DNA from: Anaerorhabdus sp036641015
GTDB lineage: Bacteria > Bacillota_I > Bacilli_A > Erysipelotrichales > Erysipelotrichaceae
Assembly: GCF_036641015.1 (NCBI RefSeq)
Contig: NZ_JAVWFO010000004.1
Span: 1 to 64,000 of the forward strand
DNA length: 64,000 nt
Direction of reading: 5' to 3'
In this document: one piece after another, positions 1 to 7,368 of the stretch
Layout of the letters: the number at the start of each line of letters is the position of its first letter
Position numbering within the stretch: the stretch's first letter is position 1
Position numbers and translations under genes: made by a program
The notes under the pieces: generated by a model
The model's input: the letters and a program-made list of their open reading frames with translations, nothing else
Database searches by the model: none
What the model was told of the DNA's origin: nothing

Positions 1-112
1 AAAACTCTCTTTTGCGAGCCTCAGCAAGGGTTCCGTTGCGAGAAACTTGACGTTTAAAACGACGTAAAGCGTCATCTAGTCCTTCGTTCTCTTTAAGTAC
101 AACTCTTGGCAT
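1..112 (-). CDS. rpsU: Ribosomal protein bS21 (partial, 3' end outside window)
   Basis: The first 37 codons read as the N-terminus of small-subunit protein bS21, beginning MPRVVLKENEGLDDALRR. bS21 is a short basic protein of the 30S subunit that helps initiation. The rest of the gene lies beyond position 1. The ATG at 110-112 follows a purine-rich AAGGGGGG ribosome-binding site. The gene has its own sigma-A-like promoter at 145-173, just past the deoC stop, so it can be transcribed separately from the murE-deoC block upstream. Identity is clear from the conserved N-terminus; only the truncation limits the call. Confidence 0.95.
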   Translation of the reverse strand, partial: MPRVVLKENEGLDDALRRFKRQVSRNGTLAEARKREF

Positions 113-144
113 TTGTTAACCCCCCTTCTGATGCATGCATTGAT

Positions 145-173
145 ATTATACCGAATCACATATTAAAAAGCAA
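145..173 (-). promoter_or_regulatory. Promoter of rpsU
   Basis: On the minus strand TTGCTT (168-173) and TATAAT (145-150) are separated by 17 bp. They sit 33 bp upstream of the rpsU start and directly after the deoC stop codon. Confidence 0.75.
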
Positions 174-175
174 TA

Positions 176-841
176 TTAATAAGCATTATTTTGAACTTTT
201 TCACCTTGTAAAAGACTTACACCGCTACTTGTTCCAATTCGGTCGGCACCAACTTCAATCATTTTGATTAAATCATCATAGCTACGAACTCCACCTGCAG
301 CTTTAACTTTACATTTATTTTGAACCGTTTCTTTCATTAATTTAACATCTTCAATTGTTGCGCCTGATGTTGAGAATCCAGTAGATGTTTTAACAAAATC
401 TGCTCCAGCTTCAACTACAGCATTACAAGCTTTCACTTTTTCTTCATCAGTTAATAGGCATGTTTCAATAATAACTTTTAAGCAATGATTTCCTACTGCT
501 TCTTTAATTACCCTAATTTCATTAACTATATAATCCATTTTATTATCTTTTAATGCCCCGATATTTAAAACCATATCCACTTCATCAGCACCAATTTCCA
601 CTGCATTTTTAGCTTCAAATACTTTTGATGCGGTAGTCATAGCTCCTAAAGGAAAACCGATAACTGTACATACACCAACATCTGTTCCTGCTAATTCTTT
701 TTTACAAAATTCAATCCAGCATGGATTTACACATACTGTTGCAAAATCATATTCCTTTGCTTCTTTACATAATTGTAATAATTGTGATTCAGTACTGTTT
801 TGTTTTAATAATGTGTGATCAATTGTTTTATTCAATTTCAT
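176..841 (-). CDS. deoC: Deoxyribose-phosphate aldolase
   Basis: DeoC cleaves 2-deoxyribose 5-phosphate to glyceraldehyde 3-phosphate and acetaldehyde in deoxynucleoside catabolism. The 221-residue protein has the family's TIM-barrel landmarks: EVDMVLNIGALK, and the Schiff-base lysine in FVKTSTGFSTSGAT. Length is normal for the family. I chose ATG at 839-841 (MKLNKTIDHTLL) because a GGAGAT site sits correctly before it; an upstream ATG at 862 would add seven unconserved residues. The start overlaps the end of murE by 14 bp, so the two are probably translationally coupled. No other deo gene is adjacent. Confidence 0.95.
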   Translation of the reverse strand: MKLNKTIDHTLLKQNSTESQLLQLCKEAKEYDFATVCVNPCWIEFCKKELAGTDVGVCTVIGFPLGAMTTASKVFEAKNAVEIGADEVDMVLNIGALKDNKMDYIVNEIRVIKEAVGNHCLKVIIETCLLTDEEKVKACNAVVEAGADFVKTSTGFSTSGATIEDVKLMKETVQNKCKVKAAGGVRSYDDLIKMIEVGADRIGTSSGVSLLQGEKVQNNAY

Positions 842-2297
842 TTGTAATATCTCCTTCACCATAATAGTATTTTTTTATCATTTCTCTTGCAACTCGATGA
901 TCACCTAAATAAGGTTCTCGTCCAAACTCTCCGTACATGAATATTTCATCACCCTTACCAAGAATTAATATTGTATCATTTCTATTTGCCATTTCAACTG
1001 CTTGTCGTATTGCATCAAATCGACTTTCAACAATAATATAGTTTGTTTTCTTAATACCCAATGCAATTTCTTGCGCTATATCATATACTCTTTCATCACG
1101 AGGATCATCTTCCGTTAAGATAATCATATCGCAATACTTGTCAGCAATCTCACCAAATACTGGTCGTTTCTTGAAATCACGTTTACCAGCAGAGCCAAAC
1201 ACCGCAATAATTCGATTTTCTTTTGGGGTGATTCTAGCACCATACTCCATTACTTGCATAATACCATCTGGTGTATGAGCAAAGTCAACAATTACATTAT
1301 AGGGTTGTCCCTCATCAATTCTTTCCATTCTACCTTCAATTTGCTCAAAGCGATTTAGTTTTGGTAGAATCGCATCCATAGCAATCCCTTTCGAATGAAG
1401 TGCTGCAATAGATGCCAATAAGTTATAAATATTGAATGTTGCAACTAAATTAGTTTCAACACGATATTCATCATTGTGATTTTTTAATGTAAAATTCGTT
1501 CCATTCTTTAGTATTTGAATATCAACAGCTTGATAGTCAGCTTCTTTATTTATACCATACGTAATTACTTTACCCTTAGTATCTTCTACAATTGCAAGTC
1601 CATATGGATCATCAGCATTTGTAATAGCAACTCCAGATGACTTAAGTTTATCAAAGAAGCTTTTCTTAGCAGAAAAATAGTTTTCCATAGTACCATGATA
1701 ATCTAAGTGATCATGTGTTAAGTTAGTAAAGATAGCAACATCAAAATCAATTGTATCAACTCTTCGTTGTTCTAATCCAATACTACTTACCTCAAGTGCA
1801 CAGGCTTTCATACCTGCTTCTACCATATCATGCAGTACACCATGTAAATCATCTATTTCCGGTGTAGTTAATAATGGAGGTAGTTTTACATTACCATATT
1901 CTATTGAAATAGTTCCAATATATCCAGTGGGTACAGTGTCATTTAATATATTACGAATTAAATTGGCAACTGAACTCTTTCCATTTGTACCTGTTATTCC
2001 AAAAATAACAAGTTTTTCTGATGGTCCATCATAAAATATATTAGCAATTTGATTATATGCTGTTAATACATCTTTAACCCTTACATATGTTATTGATGGA
2101 TCTATATTTTCAATTGGATCACTATACACAATACATACTGCACCATTTTTAATTGCTTGATCAACAAAGCGATGCCCATCATTCATCATTCCTTTAACGC
2201 AAAAGAAAATTGAATTCGGTCTGCGTTTTCTACTATCAGACATTAAACCTTGTATTTCTAATTCTGGTGCATTTTCAAATATTGAATTTAATTTCAT
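828..2297 (-). CDS. murE: UDP-N-acetylmuramoyl-tripeptide synthetase MurE
   Basis: MurE adds the third residue, a diamino acid, to UDP-MurNAc-L-Ala-D-Glu in the cytoplasm. The 489-residue protein has the ATP loop TGTNGKSS (about 102-109), the THDHLDYHGTMENY region followed by the lysine pair that is carbamylated in Mur ligases (about 211), and the C-terminal GSAGKRDFKKR segment. The residue-3 selectivity motif reads DDPRDE (397-402). The arginine there is the residue that contacts meso-diaminopimelate in DAP-type MurE (DNPR), whereas Lys-type enzymes usually lack it. The ribosome-binding site AAAGGGGTGA overlaps the stop codon of mtaB. Confidence 0.93.
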   Translation of the reverse strand: MKLNSIFENAPELEIQGLMSDSRKRRPNSIFFCVKGMMNDGHRFVDQAIKNGAVCIVYSDPIENIDPSITYVRVKDVLTAYNQIANIFYDGPSEKLVIFGITGTNGKSSVANLIRNILNDTVPTGYIGTISIEYGNVKLPPLLTTPEIDDLHGVLHDMVEAGMKACALEVSSIGLEQRRVDTIDFDVAIFTNLTHDHLDYHGTMENYFSAKKSFFDKLKSSGVAITNADDPYGLAIVEDTKGKVITYGINKEADYQAVDIQILKNGTNFTLKNHNDEYRVETNLVATFNIYNLLASIAALHSKGIAMDAILPKLNRFEQIEGRMERIDEGQPYNVIVDFAHTPDGIMQVMEYGARITPKENRIIAVFGSAGKRDFKKRPVFGEIADKYCDMIILTEDDPRDERVYDIAQEIALGIKKTNYIIVESRFDAIRQAVEMANRNDTILILGKGDEIFMYGEFGREPYLGDHRVAREMIKKYYYGEGDITNEIE

Positions 2298-2304
2298 GCA
2301 ACAG

Positions 2305-3594
2305 TCACCCCTTTACTTTTCCAATAAGCTCATCATTTATTAAATGAGTTACTACTACATCTACAAATTGATTATGCGGATGTATACCTTCAATCGTTAT
2401 TGGTAAATATTCACTTGAATGCCCAAACGATTTATCTCCCCTATGTTCCTCAATTAATACTGAAACTTCCTTATTTATAAACGAAGCCTTATATGTATAG
2501 TATAAATTTTTTGATAGGTTACTACAAGTTTGTACTCGCTCTTTTTTAATTTTATCTATTACTTGACCCTTCATTTTCTCAGCAACCGTTCCAGTTTTAC
2601 TAGAAAATGGGAAAACATGCATAAAAGAGAATGAACAATCATGAATAGTTTTTATAGTCTCATTGAATTCTTCCTCACTTTCTTGAGGAAATCCTACAAT
2701 TAAATCAGTACTAATTGATACATGTGGTAGTTCATTTCGAATTTCATTTACTCGCGCAATAAACTCTTCTTTCGTATATGGTCTATTCATTCTTTTAAGT
2801 GTTTCATTACATCCAGATTGAATCGGTATGTGTAAATGCCTTGCAATCCTGTTATCTTGCTTCATTAATTCAATTAACTCATCTGTAATTTCAGTAATTT
2901 CAATCGATGATATTCGAATGCGCTCTAATAATGGTGCTTGTTTTAATACTTCCTTTAAACATTTTGTTAAAGTTAAATCTATATCATGTCCATATCTACC
3001 AGTATGAATACCCGCTAATACTATTTCTTTATGATTAACTGATAATTTTCGAGCTGTTTCTACAACTTTTTCTAAAGGATATGAGCGTTCTTTCCCTCTA
3101 GCATATGGAATGATGCAATAACTACAAAATTGATTACATCCGTCCTGTATTTTCATATATGCACGTGTTTGATGTTCAAAATGCGATAAGCTTAATGTTT
3201 CAAAATCTGCATTTTCTCTTACATCTTCTACTAATACATGTTTTTCTTTCTTACTTAATGTTTCTTCTATTAGTCTTGGTATATCTTGTTTATGGCTTGA
3301 ACCAACAAGAATATCAATGTGTTCATTTTCCTTCATGTTTTCGGCATTAATTTGAACATAACATCCAACAACACAAATAATAGCATCCTCATTTAAGCGA
3401 ATAGCTTGATTTATCTTTTGTCGTGATTTGCTTGCTGCCGTATTCGTTACTGCACAAGTAAATATTAAATATACATCTGCTGTTTCTTTAAAACCCACTT
3501 CAATATATCCCTTTAATTTTAAAGACTGACTAATACTCTCAGCTTCATATGTATTAACCTTACATCCTAAACATGATATGGCATATCGTATCAT
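2305..3594 (-). CDS. mtaB: tRNA t6A37 methylthiotransferase MtaB
   Basis: MtaB is a radical-SAM methylthiotransferase that converts t6A37 to ms2t6A37 in ANN-decoding tRNAs. From the ATG at 3594, an N-terminal UPF0004 domain carries CLGCKVN (Cys11) with Cys47 and Cys78 for the auxiliary cluster. The radical-SAM motif CNQFCSYC uses Cys153, Cys157 and Cys160, and a C-terminal TRAM-like segment follows. The upstream ATG at 3609 would place GGAAGGTGA inside the coding region; that purine run is better read as the ribosome-binding site of the ATG at 3594. It lies 16 bp from rsmE in the order rsmE-mtaB, common in Bacillota. Confidence 0.92.
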   Translation of the reverse strand: MIRYAISCLGCKVNTYEAESISQSLKLKGYIEVGFKETADVYLIFTCAVTNTAASKSRQKINQAIRLNEDAIICVVGCYVQINAENMKENEHIDILVGSSHKQDIPRLIEETLSKKEKHVLVEDVRENADFETLSLSHFEHQTRAYMKIQDGCNQFCSYCIIPYARGKERSYPLEKVVETARKLSVNHKEIVLAGIHTGRYGHDIDLTLTKCLKEVLKQAPLLERIRISSIEITEITDELIELMKQDNRIARHLHIPIQSGCNETLKRMNRPYTKEEFIARVNEIRNELPHVSISTDLIVGFPQESEEEFNETIKTIHDCSFSFMHVFPFSSKTGTVAEKMKGQVIDKIKKERVQTCSNLSKNLYYTYKASFINKEVSVLIEEHRGDKSFGHSSEYLPITIEGIHPHNQFVDVVVTHLINDELIGKVKG

Positions 3595-3610
3595 TGGTTC
3601 ACCTTCCATA

Positions 3611-4330
3611 CTATTCTATAATTGCATCAATAGCACTAAGTGCATATGTTGCCGCAGTTTCCGCTCTTAATATTCTTTTCCCTAATGAAATACAATGAAA
3701 TCCATCCTTTACTAATGAATCTATTTCATTTTGATCAAAACCACCTTCAGGCCCAATAACTAATGTCACTGAACTTGTTTCTTTTAATAAATCTCTTAAT
3801 TTTTCACCAGTGTATTTTGCATCTTCATATGCAACACAGTTTAAAGTTTGTTTATATTTTTTAATATCTTTAAATGATATTGGTTCTACAATTGTTACGA
3901 TACCATTGCGTTTCGATTGCTCTGATGCTTCTTGAACAATTTTATTCCATCGTTCTAACTTTTTTGATACTTTCTCATCTTTTGCTTTTACAACCGTTCT
4001 ACTTGATTCAAATGGCACAATACAACTTACTCCTAGTTCTGTACATTTTTGAAGTAAGTAATCCCACTTTTCTTTTTTAATCAATCCAACACAAAGTGTT
4101 ACCTTGCATTTCATTTCAGTATTATTAGGATCAACTTCATAGACTGTACCCATAACTTGCTTATTTTGATATTGTATCTTAGCGAATCCTGCATCTTGTT
4201 GTTGATTTACAAGGCGTACTATTGTACCCTCTTTCATTCTTAAAACATCTTGAATATGATGGCTTTGTTCCTTATCAAACTCAAAAGTCGAATTAACAGT
4301 TATTTCTCCTTGTACAAAATATTGTTGCAT
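3611..4330 (-). CDS. rsmE: 16S rRNA m3U1498 methyltransferase RsmE
   Basis: RsmE is a SPOUT-fold methyltransferase that N3-methylates U1498 of 16S rRNA. The 239-residue protein shows an N-terminal PUA-like region (HHIQDVLRMKEG) and the knotted SAM-binding end LVIGPEGGFDQNE followed by SLGKRILRAETA, both diagnostic. I start at ATG 4328-4330 (MQQYFVQGEI), which follows GGAGAAG; a longer frame to 4411 runs into the upstream permease terminator and adds unconserved residues. It is the first gene of the apparent rsmE-mtaB-murE-deoC run. Confidence 0.92.
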   Translation of the reverse strand: MQQYFVQGEITVNSTFEFDKEQSHHIQDVLRMKEGTIVRLVNQQQDAGFAKIQYQNKQVMGTVYEVDPNNTEMKCKVTLCVGLIKKEKWDYLLQKCTELGVSCIVPFESSRTVVKAKDEKVSKKLERWNKIVQEASEQSKRNGIVTIVEPISFKDIKKYKQTLNCVAYEDAKYTGEKLRDLLKETSSVTLVIGPEGGFDQNEIDSLVKDGFHCISLGKRILRAETAATYALSAIDAIIE

Positions 4331-4379
4331 ACACTTCTCCGCTCTTTTATTACCTGTATAGTGTACCAAATTTACTACA

Positions 4380-4409
4380 AAATAAAAAGCACGAGGTTTC
4401 CCCCGTGCC
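4380..4409 (-). terminator. Terminator of the uracil permease gene
   Basis: In the minus-strand RNA an 8-bp stem (GCACGGGG with CCTCGTGC, one G-U pair) with a GAAA loop is followed by TTTTT, ten bases after the permease stop. Confidence 0.8.
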
Positions 4410-4418
4410 ACAAAATCA

Positions 4419-5699
4419 TTATTCTTTTGGTAAAACTAGGTTTAAGATAATTCCAATAGTTGCAGATAAAGCAGTACCACTTAGTGTAACAAACTTACCA
4501 AGAGGAAGTAATGCCCCGCCTAAACCAATAACTAACATTGCACTTGCAATGATTAAATTTCTTTGTTTTGTAAAATCTACATTATTATCAATCAACACGC
4601 GTAAACCATTTGAAGCAATAACACCATATAATAGAATGCTCATACCACCTAATACAGCATTAGGTATAGTTTGAATAAACGCCGCAACGATAGTACAGCA
4701 AGATAATACAATTGCGATACATGCTGCCCCAACTGTAACATAAACAGATGCAACTTTTGTCATTCCAATAACACCAGTATTTTCACCATAAGTAGTATTT
4801 GCAGGTCCGCCTAAGAATGCTGATATACTTGTCGCAATACCATCACCCATTAATGTTTTATCAAGTCCTGGATCTTTCAAGAAGTTACGTCCGCAAATTT
4901 TACCTAATACAGTGTGATCCCCTATATGTTCAGAAATAGTAACTATTGCTACTGGTAAAATTGCAAATGTTTCAGGTCCAAAATACAAATTATATGTTCT
5001 AAAATTACCAAATTGGAATGGTAAGATGAAATCTGGTAAAGCAAAGAACTTACCTGATTCTAAAACTGTTGTTACTTGAGAGAAATCAACAATCCCCAAA
5101 GCGCAAGCAATTAAATATCCACAAATAATTCCACAAAGAAACGGTATTATTTTAAAGAATCCTTTTGCTTTAGTACTAATAAATGCTGTTATTACAAATG
5201 TAAGGATTGCAACTAACATTGCTTTCCAATCCCCACCTTCAACAAAACCTGCATTACTTACAGCATTACCTGCTAACCCTAATCCGATTACCGCAATCAT
5301 AGGTCCAATAATAATTGGAGGTAGTAATTTATCAATCCAATCTTTTCCAACAAATTTAATAATAATTGCTACAACAACATAAATTAACCCTACTAACATC
5401 AATCCCGTTTGAGAAGCATCTACACTTCCACCCATTGCTTCTACCGCGATTACAACCGCACTAATATAAGCAAAACTTGATCCTAAATAAACTGGTACTT
5501 TAAACTTTGTAATAATTGAATAAATAATTGTGCCAATTCCTGAAGCAAATAAAGCTACCGAAATTGGAAATCCTGTAAGGATAGGTACTAAGATTGTTGC
5601 TCCAAACATTGCGAATACATGTTGAAAACTAAGTAGTGCCCATTGTGCTGGTTTTGGTTTCTCGTTTACATCGAGAGTCATTTCTACTTTTTGTGACAT
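4419..5699 (-). CDS. uraA: Uracil permease (NCS2 family)
   Basis: This is a 426-residue NCS2 nucleobase:cation symporter of the inner membrane, most similar in motif content to UraA/PyrP uracil permeases. It starts with the conserved QHVFAMFGATILVPILTG segment, has about fourteen hydrophobic segments, and carries GPANTTYGENTGVIGMTKV, which resembles uracil rather than xanthine carriers. Substrate choice is inferred from these motifs only. It is monocistronic, with a GAAAGGGGAG ribosome-binding site, a promoter about 130 bp upstream, a candidate attenuator leader, and a terminator directly after the stop. A pyrimidine-responsive leader would fit the predicted substrate. Confidence 0.87.
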   Translation of the reverse strand: MSQKVEMTLDVNEKPKPAQWALLSFQHVFAMFGATILVPILTGFPISVALFASGIGTIIYSIITKFKVPVYLGSSFAYISAVVIAVEAMGGSVDASQTGLMLVGLIYVVVAIIIKFVGKDWIDKLLPPIIIGPMIAVIGLGLAGNAVSNAGFVEGGDWKAMLVAILTFVITAFISTKAKGFFKIIPFLCGIICGYLIACALGIVDFSQVTTVLESGKFFALPDFILPFQFGNFRTYNLYFGPETFAILPVAIVTISEHIGDHTVLGKICGRNFLKDPGLDKTLMGDGIATSISAFLGGPANTTYGENTGVIGMTKVASVYVTVGAACIAIVLSCCTIVAAFIQTIPNAVLGGMSILLYGVIASNGLRVLIDNNVDFTKQRNLIIASAMLVIGLGGALLPLGKFVTLSGTALSATIGIILNLVLPKE

Positions 5700-5733
5700 T
5701 TTCTGTCTCCCCTTTCAAATGGTCTTTTTTTTC

Positions 5734-5816
5734 ATGAAAAAAAGACCCCTAAGGATCTTTAGATTGTGCAAATTTTGCTTTATCTTTCTGACATCTCGTG
5801 TCAATTTAAAGAATCC
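5734..5816 (-). promoter_or_regulatory. Candidate transcription attenuator in the uraA leader
   Basis: Downstream of a -10 box TATAAT (5825-5830) the leader RNA can form GGATTCTTTA (5807-5816) paired with TAAAGATCC (5753-5761). That would enclose two small hairpins, GACA-CGAGA-TGTC (5790-5802) and GCAAAATTTGC (5768-5778). The same 3' arm can instead pair as AGATCC/GGGTCT with a U-run (5734-5758), an intrinsic terminator. Mutually exclusive folds are the hallmark of attenuation. I could not match it to a known PyrR loop or riboswitch consensus. Confidence 0.6.
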
Positions 5817-5838
5817 TTGCGCTCATTATAGCACAAGC

Positions 5839-7137
5839 TTATTCAACGAAAAAGCCTTTACTTGTTTTTTTCTTCTCTTTTTCATCTTCATCTACTATTT
5901 CATTTACCGTAACTTGAACTTCAATTACTTTTCTAGCATCAGATCTAGTCACTTCGATATCTAAATTCATATAGCTAAACTTCTCTCCAATAGTAGGAAT
6001 ATGTTCAAGTTTATGAATTACCCATCCTGAAACAGTAATCATTTCAAACTCTTCTTCTGTTCTCACATCAAATCTTTCAAACATATCTTCAAGTTCCGCA
6101 TCACACTCAACAAGGTATACGTTATCACTTAATTGTTTATAATATTCAACGACTACATCATGCTCATCCCAAATATCACCAACTAATTCCTCTAAGATAT
6201 CCTCTAAGGTAATAATCCCTGATGTCCCACCGTATTCATCCAACACAATCGCCATATGAGTTTTAGAACTTTGTAATTGTTTTAATAGACCAGATATTTT
6301 AACGTGCAAGTTCGTAAATATTAATGTCTTAATAATAGATTTTAATTGACCTTTTTCATTGTAATACAAATTATAAAAATCTTTCTCATGAATAAATCCA
6401 ACAATATTATCAATTGAATTTTCATATACTGGTAAACGTGAAAATGAATTAAAACGGAATACTTTTTCAATTTCATTAAGAGGACTTTTAATATCAACCG
6501 CAATTAAATCAACACGTGGTGTCAAAATATCTTTAACATCCAAATCATTGAATTCGATTGCAGCACTAATAAGATCACTCTCATGAGCCTCTAAATTACC
6601 TTCACTCTCTGCTTCTTCCACCATTGTCAATAACTCATCTTGAGTATCTGTATCTTCTTGTTTAAATTTAAACAACTTCTTAATTAAATTTTTCCAACAT
6701 GTAAATAGTATGTTTAACGGAACAAAAATTACAATTAACACTTGTATAAAACTACTACTGAACATTGCGAATTGTTCAGGATTTTCTTTTGCCATACTTT
6801 TAGGTGTAATTTCACCAAATATCAATACAACAATTGTCATTACTAAAGTTGAGATTGACGCTCCTGTATCTCCATAAATTTTAGTAAAGATAACTGTCGC
6901 TATAGTAGCACTCGCAATATTTACAATATTGTTTCCAATTAAAATTGTTGATATTAAATTATCATAGTTATCCAATTGTTTTAAAACACGACCAGCAGTT
7001 TTATTACCATTATTCAACATATTTTTTAAACGTATTCTATTTGAACACGAAAAAGCTGTTTCCGTAGCACTAAAAAATGCAGAAAACATTATTAAAACGA
7101 TTAAAATTATTAATAAAAATTGTACATGACTATCCAT
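5839..7137 (-). CDS. CNNM/CorC-type membrane protein with CBS pair (hemolysin-family)
   Basis: This 432-residue protein has the layout of CNNM/CorC (HlyC, YrkA-type) proteins. An N-terminal DUF21 membrane domain of about four segments contains FSATETAFSCSNRIRLK. Two CBS domains follow (about 200-330, LTPRVDLIAVD, then GGTSGIITLEDILEELVGDIWDE), and a C-terminal CorC_HlyC domain ends it. Characterised relatives export or control Mg2+ and sometimes other divalent cations; the hemolysin name is historical. Translation starts at an ATG after GAGGAGAG. The promoter lies about 180 bp upstream, leaving a long folded leader (7141-7309). The ion specificity cannot be read from the sequence. Confidence 0.85.
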   Translation of the reverse strand: MDSHVQFLLIILIVLIMFSAFFSATETAFSCSNRIRLKNMLNNGNKTAGRVLKQLDNYDNLISTILIGNNIVNIASATIATVIFTKIYGDTGASISTLVMTIVVLIFGEITPKSMAKENPEQFAMFSSSFIQVLIVIFVPLNILFTCWKNLIKKLFKFKQEDTDTQDELLTMVEEAESEGNLEAHESDLISAAIEFNDLDVKDILTPRVDLIAVDIKSPLNEIEKVFRFNSFSRLPVYENSIDNIVGFIHEKDFYNLYYNEKGQLKSIIKTLIFTNLHVKISGLLKQLQSSKTHMAIVLDEYGGTSGIITLEDILEELVGDIWDEHDVVVEYYKQLSDNVYLVECDAELEDMFERFDVRTEEEFEMITVSGWVIHKLEHIPTIGEKFSYMNLDIEVTRSDARKVIEVQVTVNEIVDEDEKEKKKTSKGFFVE

Positions 7138-7140
7138 TTT

Positions 7141-7309
7141 TTCTCTCCTCTATGTAACCTCAATACTAAATAACGTACTTAATTAGGCACGCATAAAATG
7201 CAATCTTTGCTTTATATTGAGTTTTTCAAGGGAAATAACAAGATAGTTTTCCCTAAGCCTAATGGGTATAGGTGAATCGTCCAATTTTCACACATCCTTT
7301 CAAAATACT
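7141..7309 (-). promoter_or_regulatory. Long structured 5' leader of the CNNM gene, candidate riboswitch
   Basis: Between a good promoter and the start codon lies about 170 nt without an ORF. A 7-bp closing helix ATTAGGC/GCCTAAT (7257-7263 with 7182-7188) encloses a 7-bp hairpin AGGGAAA/TTTCCCT (7248-7254 with 7229-7235) and a GCAT/ATGC hairpin (7191-7201), making a three-way junction. I do not recognise the M-box, yybP-ykoY, NiCo or ydaO consensus in it. Confidence 0.45.
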
Positions 7310-7315
7310 GGAATT

Positions 7316-7344
7316 ATTATAGCACCCCAGTTACTTTAGTGCAA
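7316..7344 (-). promoter_or_regulatory. Promoter of the CNNM gene
   Basis: TTGCAC (7339-7344) and TATAAT (7316-7321) on the minus strand are spaced by 17 bp. This predicts a transcript start near 7309. Confidence 0.75.
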
Positions 7345-7368
7345 ATTTGTAATGATTTAAGCCTTTGA

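Noticed and set aside
5721..5747. Near-perfect palindrome before uraA as a simple protein operator
   Set aside because: Its A/T runs and position after the U-run fit RNA folding in the attenuator better; a protein role cannot be excluded.
7141..7309. Assignment of the CNNM leader to M-box or yybP-ykoY
   Set aside because: The conserved core sequences of those classes are not visible, so I kept it as unclassified.
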